A stretch of DNA of 6,167 nucleotides, taken from contig JAOUDU010000178.1 of NCBI GenBank assembly GCA_029859085.1, positions 1 through 6,167 on the forward strand, given 5' to 3'. A model generated the notes under the pieces. The model saw only the letters and a program-made list of their open reading frames with translations, was not told the origin of the DNA and made no database searches. Both the position numbers and the translations under genes were made by a program. Below are positions 1-6,167 of the stretch, one piece after another; within the stretch, counting starts at the first letter, position 1, and every line of letters begins with the position of its first letter. The DNA is from Gammaproteobacteria bacterium. Lineage in GTDB: Bacteria > Pseudomonadota > Gammaproteobacteria > Pseudomonadales > Halieaceae.

Positions 1-320
1 AGTGCCGGCACCCCCCAGCCCCAGGCGAGGGCCCGCGCCAGGGTGGCGCCCACCATGAGGGCCCCCACCAGGCCGGGGCCGGCGGTGTAGGCAACCCCGT
101 CGATATCCGCGGCGGCGCAACCGGCCCGGGCCAGCACCTCCTCCACCAGCGGCAGGGTCTTGCGGATATGGTCGCGGGAGGCGAGTTCCGGTACCACCCC
201 GCCGTACTCGACGTGGATATCGACCTGGCTGAAGAGGGCATCGGCCAGCAGGCCGCGCCGGGTATCATAGAGCGCGACGCCGGTTTCATCACAGGAGGTT
301 TCCAGGCCCAGGATCAGCAT
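1..320 (-). CDS. tsaD: TsaD, tRNA t6A threonylcarbamoyltransferase, N-terminal part
   Basis: This is the first 106 codons of TsaD (Kae1/Gcp family), which transfers the threonylcarbamoyl group from TC-AMP to A37 of tRNAs that read ANN codons, working in the cytoplasm with TsaB and TsaE. The minus strand reads [19 protein letters not shown] from an ATG at 320-318, the family's hallmark N-terminus (the ETSCDET phosphate-binding loop of the ASKHA fold), followed by [16 protein letters not shown] and [24 protein letters not shown], all conserved in TsaD. The frame stays open to the window edge, and the metal-binding HxxxH motif would lie just beyond it. The Shine-Dalgarno site is weak (GGTGG about 7 nt upstream). 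The gene is divergent from rpsU, the usual arrangement in gammaproteobacteria. Identification is secure; only the truncation at the edge limits the description. Confidence 0.96.
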   Translation of the reverse strand, partial: MLILGLETSCDETGVALYDTRRGLLADALFSQVDIHVEYGGVVPELASRDHIRKTLPLVEEVLARAGCAAADIDGVAYTAGPGLVGALMVGATLARALAWGWGVPA

Positions 321-348
321 TGCATCTACCACCGTCAGTAAGAGGCGC

Positions 349-377
349 ATCATACTCACTGGCCCGCCCCCTGTGTA
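349..377 (-). promoter_or_regulatory. Probable sigma70 promoter of tsaD
   Basis: On the minus strand a -35 element TACACA (372-377, 4 of 6 to TTGACA) and a -10 element TATGAT (349-354, 5 of 6 to TATAAT) are separated by exactly 17 nt. The -10 is followed by GCGCCTC, a GC-rich discriminator. A start near 342 would give a leader of about 20 nt before the tsaD ATG. An 18-bp palindrome begins one base upstream of the -35. Found by eye; no experimental support. Confidence 0.55.
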
Positions 378-378
378 G

Positions 379-396
379 GGTCGAATTCATTCGACC
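379..396. repeat. 18-bp near-perfect palindrome next to the tsaD -35
   Basis: GGTCGAAT-TC-ATTCGACC: two 8-bp arms around a 2-nt centre. It sits one base upstream of the proposed tsaD -35 (372-377). The half-site recurs twice nearby, as GGTCGAA at 404-410 and TTCGACC at 439-445. The symmetry and placement resemble a dimeric regulator's operator or activator site. No regulator is identified, so function is inference. Confidence 0.55.
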
Positions 397-432
397 ACCG
401 CCCGGTCGAACAAATACCCGCCAAAGCGGCGC

Positions 433-458
433 GGGCTCTTCGACCCGCCGGAGAGCCC
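433..458. repeat. 7-bp inverted repeat between divergent promoters
   Basis: GGGCTCT (433-439) and AGAGCCC (452-458) are perfect inverted copies separated by 12 nt. The element lies between the tsaD and rpsU promoters and is transcribed from neither of them as drawn, so a DNA-level role or chance is as likely as an RNA hairpin. Confidence 0.4.
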
Positions 459-462
459 CACC

Positions 463-481
463 GGGCGCGGTTTCGGCGCCC
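463..481. repeat. GC-rich inverted repeat upstream of the rpsU promoter
   Basis: GGGCGC (463-468) and GCGCCC (476-481) form a 6-bp GC stem with a 7-nt loop. TGTTTCCCCTT follows on the plus strand, a poor U tract. It lies 21 nt upstream of the rpsU -35. It could be a weak terminator shielding the rpsU promoter from upstream transcription, or chance in GC-rich DNA. Confidence 0.35.
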
Positions 482-502
482 TGTTTCCCCTTGCCGACCC
501 CT

Positions 503-531
503 TTGCAAAACGCCCGGGATAAGGATAGAAT
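503..531 (+). promoter_or_regulatory. Sigma70 promoter of the rpsU operon
   Basis: TTGCAA (503-508) and TAGAAT (526-531) are separated by 17 nt, with GCGCGCCC after the -10. Transcription would start near 538 and give a leader of about 78 nt before rpsU. This is the best-formed promoter ahead of the operon, and its position fits the main promoter of the macromolecular-synthesis operon. The GC-rich discriminator suggests inhibition by ppGpp with DksA, as known for ribosomal promoters; that is inference. Confidence 0.82.
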
Positions 532-615
532 GCGCGCCCTTTCAGGCAACCATTGTCCGCAAGGCCGTGGCTGCTTTAACCATGCTCCAACAATGACAAG
601 ACAGGTAAAGAATTA

Positions 616-831
616 ATGCCCCATATCAAGCTGAAGGAAAACGAGCCCTTTGACGTTGCCCTGCGCCGTTTCAAGCGGTCTTGCGAGAAAGCAGGCGTCC
701 TGGCTGAAGTGCGCAAGCGCGAGCATTACGAGAAGCCCACCACCGTGCGCAAGCGTGCCGGTGCCGCGGCGGTCAAGCGCCACCTGAAAAAGCTTTCCCG
801 GGATAACCGCAAGCGCGTACGCCTGTACTAG
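616..831 (+). CDS. rpsU: 30S ribosomal protein S21
   Basis: A 71-residue protein of the same length as E. coli S21. It contains the conserved block [19 protein letters not shown] (residues 9-27), then YEKPTT and a lysine/arginine-rich C-terminus ending RLY. S21 binds the 30S platform near the 3' end of 16S rRNA and helps base-pairing with mRNA leaders during initiation. The ATG at 616 is preceded by AGGTAA (603-608) with 7 nt spacing, a usable Shine-Dalgarno site, and any earlier start would lose similarity. It is the first gene of the operon: the yqeY ATG follows the TAG stop after only 11 nt. As a basic, highly expressed protein in front of dnaG and rpoD it matches the classical operon. No anomalies seen. 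Confidence 0.98.
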   Translation: MPHIKLKENEPFDVALRRFKRSCEKAGVLAEVRKREHYEKPTTVRKRAGAAAVKRHLKKLSRDNRKRVRLY

Positions 832-842
832 AGCACCCCCCC

Positions 843-1298
843 ATGAGCGACCAGGCCCTCACGGCCACGATCAAGGCGGCCATGAAGGACGCCATGAAGG
901 CCCGGGACAAGGAGCGCCTGGGGACCATCCGGCTGATCCTGTCGGAATTCAAACGCATCGAGGTGGACGAGCGCATCGAACTGGATGACGCCCGTGCCCT
1001 GGCCGTGCTGGACAAAATGGTAAAACAGCGTCGCGATTCCGCCGACCAGTACCAGAAAGCCGGCCGGGACGAGCTCGAGGCCCAGGAAAACTACGAAATC
1101 GGTGTCATCCAGGAATTCCTGCCGGCCCAGCTGGGCGAGGATGAACTGAGCGCAATGGTGGATGCCGCCATTGCCGCCAGCGACGCCACGGGTATGCAGG
1201 CCATGGGCGCCGTGATGGCCCGGCTCAAGCCACAATTGCAGGGCCGTGCCGACATCGGCGCCGTCAGCCAACTGGTCAAATCCCGGCTCACCGGCTGA
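843..1298 (+). CDS. yqeY: YqeY/GatB-YqeY domain protein
   Basis: A 151-residue, mostly helical cytoplasmic protein with no signal peptide or membrane segment. It reads as a YqeY family member: the N-terminus has ALTATIKAAMKDAMKARDKERLGTIRLILSEFK (residues about 5-37), the middle QRRDSADQYQKAGRDELEAQENYEIGVIQEFLPAQL, and the end GAVMARLKPQLQGRADIGAVSQLVKSRL, the typical G(A/V)VM..LK....GRAD....S..V...L tail. The same fold forms the C-terminal domain of GatB, the tRNA-dependent amidotransferase subunit. The stand-alone protein's biochemical role is not established; a link to tRNA is inferred from that fold. Length is normal for the family. It follows rpsU by 11 nt in the same direction, so it is surely co-transcribed. 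No Shine-Dalgarno site precedes the ATG (the upstream bases are a C run), which suggests coupling to rpsU termination. Confidence 0.93.
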   Translation: MSDQALTATIKAAMKDAMKARDKERLGTIRLILSEFKRIEVDERIELDDARALAVLDKMVKQRRDSADQYQKAGRDELEAQENYEIGVIQEFLPAQLGEDELSAMVDAAIAASDATGMQAMGAVMARLKPQLQGRADIGAVSQLVKSRLTG

Positions 1299-1375
1299 CC
1301 CCGGACACCCACCGCACTAAACATTCGCCCCCCGGCGTGGTTCAATAACCTGCCCATTCACAGCGTTGCACCCCG

Positions 1376-3253
1376 ATGGCCGGACGGATACCGCAAGCTT
1401 TCCTCGATGACCTGCTGGAGCGCGTCGACATCGTCGAGGTGATCGACCGCCGCGTCAAGCTGAGGAAATCCGGCAAGAACTACACCGCCCGCTGCCCCTT
1501 TCACGAAGAGAAAACCCCGTCTTTCAGCGTCAATCCGGACAAGCAGTTCTACTACTGCTTCGGCTGCGGAGCCGGCGGCAACGCCCTCGGCTTCCTGATG
1601 GACTACGAGAACCTGGATTTTCCGCGGGCGGTTGAGGCCCTGGCCAGCAGCGCCGGCCTGCAGGTGCCGCGGGAGCCCGGCCGGGGCGGGCCCGACAACG
1701 CCGAGCAGGAGCATAGCAACAAGGCCCTGTACGCCCTGATGGAACAGGTGGCCACTTTCTACCGGCAGCAACTGCGCCAGCACCCCCAGGCCGGCCGCGC
1801 CGTGCAATACCTGAAACAACGCGGCCTGACCGGCGCAATCGCCAGGCAATTCGACCTCGGCTTCGCGCCACCGGGCTGGGACAACCTGCACAAGGCGCTG
1901 GGGACTACCCCGGCGCAGATGGCGCTGCTCAAGGACAGCGGCATGCTGGTGGAGAATGAGTCCGGCAAGCTTTACGACCGCTTCCGCGACCGGGTGGTGT
2001 TTCCCATTCGCGACCAGCGCGGGAGGGTTGTGGCCTTTGGCGGCCGGGTGCTGGGAGATGACAAGCCCAAGTACCTCAACTCACCCGAAACCGCCATTTT
2101 CCACAAGGGCCGCGAGCTCTATGGCCTGTTCCAGGCGCGCCAGGCCAATCGCAAGCTGGACCGCCTGCTGGTGGTGGAAGGCTATATGGACGTGATCGCG
2201 CTGGCGCAGCACGGTATCAGCAACGCCACCGCCACCCTCGGCACCGCCACCAGCAAGACCCACCTCGAGCGTATCTACCGGCTGTGCCCGGAAGTCGTGT
2301 TCTGCTTTGACGGGGACGAGGCGGGCCGCAAGGCGGCTTTCCGTGCCATGGAGGCCGCACTGCCCTGTATGGAAGACGGCCGCCAGGCCCGCTTCCTGTT
2401 CCTGCCCGAGGGCGAGGACCCGGACACCATGGTGCGCAGCGGCGGCGCCGGTCATTTCCAGGCCCTGGTGGCTGACGCCATGCCACTGGAGGAGTTCCTG
2501 TTCGAATCGGTGGCCCGGGACCTGGACACCAGCAGCATGGACGGCAAGGCGCGGCTGAGCAAACTGGCCCTGCCGTTCCTGCGCCAGCTGCCCGAGGGCG
2601 TGTACCGGCAATTGATGTTCCAGGCCCTCGCCCAGCGCACCGGCCTGGACCTTGCAAGCCTGATGCAACTCGAGCCGGGCCCGCCGCCCGCGCCAGCCCC
2701 CGGGACGAGCTACCATCCGGACGAGCCACCGGACTACCCGGGGGGCGAGGGTGCGGAACGGACCCCACCGCAACCGCGGCGCCGTGAGGCCTCCCGCACC
2801 CGCACTGACGGTTACTCCAACATGGCCCAGGCGGCCATCGCCCTGCTGTTGCACCAGCCCGCCATTGCGAACCTGGTGGACCCGGCGCCCCTGGCGGAGC
2901 TCGATGGGGACGACGTGGGGCTGCTGCGGGAGCTGCTCATCCTGTTGCGGCGCCGGCCGGAATCCAACACCGCGATGCTGCTCGGCCACTGGTACGGCAC
3001 CCCCGAGGGAGAGCTGCTGAGCCGGCTGGCAGGCCAGGAACGGCTGATTCCCGCGGCGGGCATCGAGCAGCAGTTTGTCGACACAATGTCCGTGCTGGCG
3101 CGGGCGCCGCATCACTCAAAACTCGCAGCCCAGGTCGACAAACTGAAACACACCAACTACGCTGAGGTCAGCGAGCTGGAAAAGCAGCGGCTCAGGGAGC
3201 TGTTGCAGGAAAAGCAGCGACGGGATGCGGAGGGCCACAAGCCCCGCAGTTAG
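1376..3253 (+). CDS. dnaG: DNA primase DnaG
   Basis: A 625-residue bacterial primase that makes the RNA primers for leading- and lagging-strand synthesis at the fork, recruited by DnaB helicase. The start MAGRIPQAFLDDLL matches E. coli DnaG. The CHC2 zinc-binding domain has C40, H43, C61 and C64 (CPFH...CFGC). The polymerase core follows, with KYLNSPETAIFHKGRELYGL. The Toprim metal site has E268 in VVEGYMD and D312/D314 in DGDEAGR, equivalent to E. coli E265, D309 and D311. A proline- and charge-rich linker (about 433-479) leads to a C-terminal helicase-binding domain (about 480-625). At 625 residues it exceeds E. coli DnaG (581), mostly through the linker and tail. All catalytic residues are present. 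No Shine-Dalgarno site is visible before the ATG, in keeping with the low translation known for dnaG in this operon. No terminator is evident in the 77-nt gap after yqeY. Confidence 0.98.
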   Translation: MAGRIPQAFLDDLLERVDIVEVIDRRVKLRKSGKNYTARCPFHEEKTPSFSVNPDKQFYYCFGCGAGGNALGFLMDYENLDFPRAVEALASSAGLQVPREPGRGGPDNAEQEHSNKALYALMEQVATFYRQQLRQHPQAGRAVQYLKQRGLTGAIARQFDLGFAPPGWDNLHKALGTTPAQMALLKDSGMLVENESGKLYDRFRDRVVFPIRDQRGRVVAFGGRVLGDDKPKYLNSPETAIFHKGRELYGLFQARQANRKLDRLLVVEGYMDVIALAQHGISNATATLGTATSKTHLERIYRLCPEVVFCFDGDEAGRKAAFRAMEAALPCMEDGRQARFLFLPEGEDPDTMVRSGGAGHFQALVADAMPLEEFLFESVARDLDTSSMDGKARLSKLALPFLRQLPEGVYRQLMFQALAQRTGLDLASLMQLEPGPPPAPAPGTSYHPDEPPDYPGGEGAERTPPQPRRREASRTRTDGYSNMAQAAIALLLHQPAIANLVDPAPLAELDGDDVGLLRELLILLRRRPESNTAMLLGHWYGTPEGELLSRLAGQERLIPAAGIEQQFVDTMSVLARAPHHSKLAAQVDKLKHTNYAEVSELEKQRLRELLQEKQRRDAEGHKPRS

Positions 3254-3356
3254 CGAGCCGCGCCCGCCGCCGACGGATGTACCCCCCGGAGCTACCCGGT
3301 TGGAACACCAATTTTCGACCCCATATAACACCAAGCGGTCAATTGGCGCCCCGACC

Positions 3357-3369
3357 GGCCGAAACGGCC
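3357..3369 (+). other. Small stem-loop in the dnaG-rpoD spacer
   Basis: GGCCG-AAA-CGGCC is a perfect 5-bp GC stem with a 3-nt loop. No U tract follows, so it is not an intrinsic terminator. In E. coli the dnaG-rpoD junction is cut by RNase E, and a structure here could mark a similar processing point or protect the rpoD 5' end; that role is inference. Flanking CGGTC (3336-3340) and GACCG (3353-3357) could form a competing stem. Confidence 0.35.
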
Positions 3370-3402
3370 CAGTATTCACGAAATTGCCGTGGCCGCGAGT
3401 GG

Positions 3403-3429
3403 TTAAGGGGCTCTCTTTCCGGTTATAAT
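3403..3429 (+). promoter_or_regulatory. Probable internal promoter for rpoD
   Basis: A perfect -10 TATAAT lies at 3424-3429, followed by the GC-rich CGCCGGC. The -35 is poor: TTAAGG (3403-3408) matches 3 of 6 with a short 15-nt spacer. A start near 3436 would give a leader of about 39 nt. An internal promoter allowing rpoD to be transcribed separately from rpsU-dnaG is known for this operon in E. coli. The weak -35 suggests an activator or modest activity. A T8 run (3440-3447) lies a few bases after the predicted start. Confidence 0.5.
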
Positions 3430-3459
3430 CGCCGGCTAATTTTTTTTCGAATTTATGTT

Positions 3460-3466
3460 GAAGGTG
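3460..3466 (+). promoter_or_regulatory. Ribosome binding site that fixes the rpoD start
   Basis: GAAGGTG lies 8 nt upstream of the ATG at 3475. It is one of the clearest Shine-Dalgarno sites in the window and shows that translation starts at 3475. The main rpoD frame, by contrast, opens only after a single-base shift and has no ATG with a ribosome site of its own near its beginning. Confidence 0.7.
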
Positions 3467-3474
3467 TCAGCTTA

Positions 3475-5273
<1,799 letters not shown>

Positions 5274-5277
5274 TCGT

Positions 5278-5535
5278 CTATTGGCAAGCCTTTGATCGAT
5301 GGCCAAACCTGATGATTGGTACTATCAGTTGGTCATCGATAATCTCGTAGATAATACGATAAGCGCCCTGCCGGACCCGGTAATAGTCCCTGGCGGATAA
5401 CTTCTTACAACCAGGGGCCCCGGGATCATCCGCCAATGCTTCAATTCGACGGAGAATTTTGCGCACGTCGTTTTTTGGCAGCGCCCTCAGGTCTTTTGCG
5501 ACAGACTTTTTGAATAACAGCTTATATTTTGCCAT
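5278..5535 (-). CDS. RelE/ParE-superfamily toxin, possibly inactive
   Basis: An 85-residue basic protein with the RelE/ParE toxin pattern: an N-terminal strand (YKLLFKKSVAKDLRALP), a helical hairpin (residues about 20-36), a CKKLSARDYYRVRQGAYRIIYEI core and a final IIRFGHR strand. Family members either cut mRNA in the ribosomal A site (RelE) or poison gyrase (ParE); the compact K..RDYYRVR.GAYRIIYE core and GHR end fit the RelE-like side better. RelE-type toxins usually end GHR..VY, where the tyrosine contributes to catalysis. Here the end is GHRSKACQ, with Cys at that place (TGC, one transition from TAC), so activity is doubtful. Its start overlaps the antitoxin-like frame by 14 nt, the usual antitoxin-then-toxin order. 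It converges on rpoD with 4 nt between stop codons. The region looks less GC-rich than the operon, which suggests acquisition by transfer. Confidence 0.85.
   Translation of the reverse strand: MAKYKLLFKKSVAKDLRALPKNDVRKILRRIEALADDPGAPGCKKLSARDYYRVRQGAYRIIYEIIDDQLIVPIIRFGHRSKACQ
5295..5340 (+). repeat. Long hairpin just after the rpoD stop, inside the toxin 3' end
   Basis: On the plus strand ATCGATGGCCAA (5295-5306) pairs with TTGGTCATCGAT (5329-5340): 12 pairs, one a G-U wobble (5302/5333). An inner stem CTGAT/ATCAG (5309-5313 and 5324-5328) closes a 10-nt loop. On the minus strand the wobble would be a C-A mismatch, so the structure favours rpoD-sense RNA, 21 nt after the rpoD stop codon. 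No U tract follows, so it is not a standard terminator; it could stabilise the rpoD mRNA 3' end. Confidence 0.5.
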
Positions 5536-5716
5536 GCTTCTTCAGGTCGCCAAGCAGGGCCTCGTAAGTCATTACCGGCTCGCTTACCCTGTCGGCAATC
5601 GAGGCCAGATCCTCCTGGTCCTCAAGCATCAACAGCCGCACCGCATCGTCTATCAGCTCAGATAGAGCATTGCTGCCGAGCGACTGGCAAGGGTGCCATA
5701 ACAGCAGGCCTGACAT
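5522..5716 (-). pseudogene. Antitoxin remnant (C-terminal part of a Phd/YefM- or RelB-like antitoxin)
   Basis: The last 47 or so codons (5665-5522) read LSELIDDAVRLLMLEDQEDLASIADRV, then SEPVMTYEALLGDLKKHGKI. This acidic, helical toxin-neutralising tail is typical of antitoxins upstream of RelE-type toxins, and its stop overlaps the toxin start by 14 nt. Upstream, the same frame stays open to a GTG at 5863, but residues before the tail (Cys/Trp/Pro/Ser-rich) look non-coding, and that far N-terminus would overlap the tRNA promoter. I found no ribbon-helix-helix or Phd-type DNA-binding N-terminus in the other minus-strand frames either. The start is therefore uncertain; 5716 is the nearest ATG upstream of the recognisable part, without a Shine-Dalgarno site. 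A short functional antitoxin starting later cannot be excluded. The exact family is not settled. Confidence 0.5.
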
Positions 5717-5856
5717 GCACAGCGGGAGATTCAGACTGGAAGCCTGCATCGGAAGGTATGGTGCCCTGGCACTGCGGCACCTTCGCCTGGAGGATTGAAT
5801 AACCTGCCAGCCCGGCGAAACACCAGTCGGACCACAGGATGAGACAAGCGTTTGCC

Positions 5857-5885
5857 TTTGCACATCGCCCGGGGCACATTATAAT
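5857..5885 (+). promoter_or_regulatory. Promoter of the tRNA gene
   Basis: A perfect -10 TATAAT (5880-5885) follows TTTGCA (5857-5862, 4 of 6) at 17-nt spacing; TTGCAC at 5858 with a 16-nt spacer is the alternative. GCGCCGC follows the -10, a GC-rich discriminator typical of stable RNA promoters under stringent control. Transcription should start near 5892, about 13 nt before the mature tRNA. Confidence 0.75.
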
Positions 5886-5904
5886 GCGCCGCTTCCCCCT
5901 ACAC

Positions 5905-5981
5905 GGGCCCATAGCTCAGTTGGTTAGAGCATCCGACTCATAATCGGCAGGTCGAAGGTTCAAGTCCTTCTGGGCCCACCA
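5905..5981 (+). tRNA. tRNA with CAU anticodon, most likely tRNA-Ile2 (lysidine type)
   Basis: The 77 nt fold into a full cloverleaf: acceptor GGGCCCA/TGGGCCC (7 pairs), D stem GCTC/GAGC, anticodon loop CTCATAA with CAT at 5939-5941, variable loop AGGTC, T stem GAAGG/CCTTC with loop TTCAAGT, discriminator A and encoded CCA (5979-5981). A CAU anticodon fits Met, fMet or Ile2. Perfect 1-72 pairing (G-C) excludes the initiator. C4-G69 and C5-G68, which TilS uses to recognise tRNA-Ile2 in E. coli, and the GGxCCC acceptor favour Ile2, whose C34 is converted to lysidine so that it reads AUA. The E. coli elongator Met tRNA has U4-A69/A5-U68. Pair 27-43 is a T/C mismatch, so the anticodon stem has four clean pairs. 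It has its own promoter. Confidence 0.93.
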
Positions 5982-5995
5982 TTTTTCATAAAAAT
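5981..5995 (+). terminator. Weak terminator-like A+T inverted repeat after the tRNA
   Basis: ATTTTT-CAT-AAAAAT forms a 6-bp A+T stem with a 3-nt loop, beginning at the last base of CCA. The T5 run directly after CCA could by itself promote release, but the stem is AT-only and no U run follows it. It is the only termination signal seen close to the tRNA. Confidence 0.28.
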
Positions 5996-6012
5996 CATAG
6001 AGTTATAGATAG

Positions 6013-6167
6013 TTACACCGTCCGACTATGGGTGGGGTTTTGCCCTGGACCTGCAGACCTATAGTCGGTGGGTGGATGAGAATGCAGCAGATATCTACCT
6101 GTAGTATCGTCTGGAATATTCAGATGGGCTTTCTCCAGGTACTCAGCCATGCTCAATCGTGACCTTC
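6013..6167 (-). CDS. Unrecognised short or partial reading frame at the window edge
   Basis: On the minus strand a frame is open from the window edge to a TAA at 6015-6013. The first ATG is at 6150-6148 and gives 45 residues beginning MAEYLEKAHLNIPDDTTGR. I recognise no family. The frame overlaps the 59-nt hairpin and has no convincing Shine-Dalgarno site (GAAGG lies 12 nt upstream). It may be the 3' end of a larger gene entering from the right, or a chance open frame. Listed because nothing else explains 6075-6167. Confidence 0.15.
   Translation of the reverse strand, partial: RSRLSMAEYLEKAHLNIPDDTTGRYLLHSHPPTDYRSAGPGQNPTHSRTV
6016..6074 (+). repeat. 59-nt hairpin downstream of the tRNA
   Basis: CCGACTATGGGT (6022-6033) pairs with ACCTATAGTCGG (6057-6068): 12 pairs, one G-U (6030/6060). 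After a 2x2 internal loop, CACC (6016-6019) pairs with GGTG (6071-6074), giving 16 pairs in all. The 23-nt loop can form a small GGG/CCC stem around TTTTG. The G-U pair becomes A-C on the other strand, so it suits plus-strand RNA, i.e. read-through from the tRNA. No U tract follows. It may be a processing or 3'-protection structure, a small RNA, or the end of a mobile element. Confidence 0.5.

Noticed and set aside
320..616. 98-codon plus-strand frame just before rpsU
   Set aside because: It spans the rpsU promoter and the inverted-repeat cluster, has no recognisable domain, and would read through promoter elements.
3300..3315. Terminator after dnaG (TTGG-AACA-CCAA then TTTT)
   Set aside because: Only four A/G-rich pairs plus wobbles, and the T run belongs partly to the stem; too weak to call.
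5760..5781. Inverted repeat GGTGCC/GGCACC between antitoxin remnant and tRNA
   Set aside because: Six pairs with a 10-nt loop and a competing shorter pairing (GTGCC/GGCAC); no U tract and no relation to a promoter. Considered chance.
5905..5981. Attachment site of an integrated element at the tRNA 3' end
   Set aside because: No integrase and no second copy of the tRNA 3' end are present in the window, so there is nothing to support integration.

Overview
The window comes from a high-GC gammaproteobacterium. The evidence is a complete macromolecular-synthesis operon in the order rpsU - yqeY - dnaG - rpoD, preceded by divergent tsaD, with proteins that read close to their E. coli and Pseudomonas counterparts from memory (the S21, DnaG N-terminus and sigma70 C-terminus are nearly collinear). 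Genus cannot be fixed from the sequence alone; a Pseudomonas/Cellvibrionales-like relative is an inference.

Layout. 1-320 is the 5' end of tsaD on the minus strand (tRNA t6A modification), cut by the window edge. 321-615 is a divergent control region: a tsaD promoter (349-377, minus), three inverted repeats (379-481) and a strong sigma70 promoter for rpsU (503-531, plus). 616-831 is rpsU (ribosomal protein S21), 843-1298 a YqeY-family protein, 1376-3253 dnaG (primase). 3254-3474 carries a small stem-loop, a TATAAT promoter element and a T8 tract. 3475-5273 is rpoD (housekeeping sigma70). 5278-5716 on the minus strand is a RelE/ParE-type toxin with what looks like only the C-terminal part of its antitoxin. 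5857-5981 is a tRNA with a CAU anticodon, most likely tRNA-Ile2, with its own promoter. 5982-6167 holds a 59-nt hairpin and an unrecognised partial reading frame.

The genes work together in starting the three macromolecular syntheses: S21 in translation initiation, DnaG in priming replication, RpoD in transcription. TsaD and the tRNA add to translation. Three of the proposed promoters (tsaD, rpsU, tRNA) share a -10 hexamer directly followed by GCGC, the GC-rich discriminator type associated with stringent control.

The most striking observation is that rpoD, as written here, is not one open frame. The start with a good Shine-Dalgarno site (3475) runs into a stop after 23 codons, because one G seems to be missing from a G run at 3524-3526. 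Restoring it gives a full-length 599-residue sigma70. Since rpoD is essential, an assembly or sequencing error is the simplest explanation, but it should be checked. The second point is the decayed-looking toxin-antitoxin pair, which lies tail-to-tail 4 nt from rpoD with no terminator between them.
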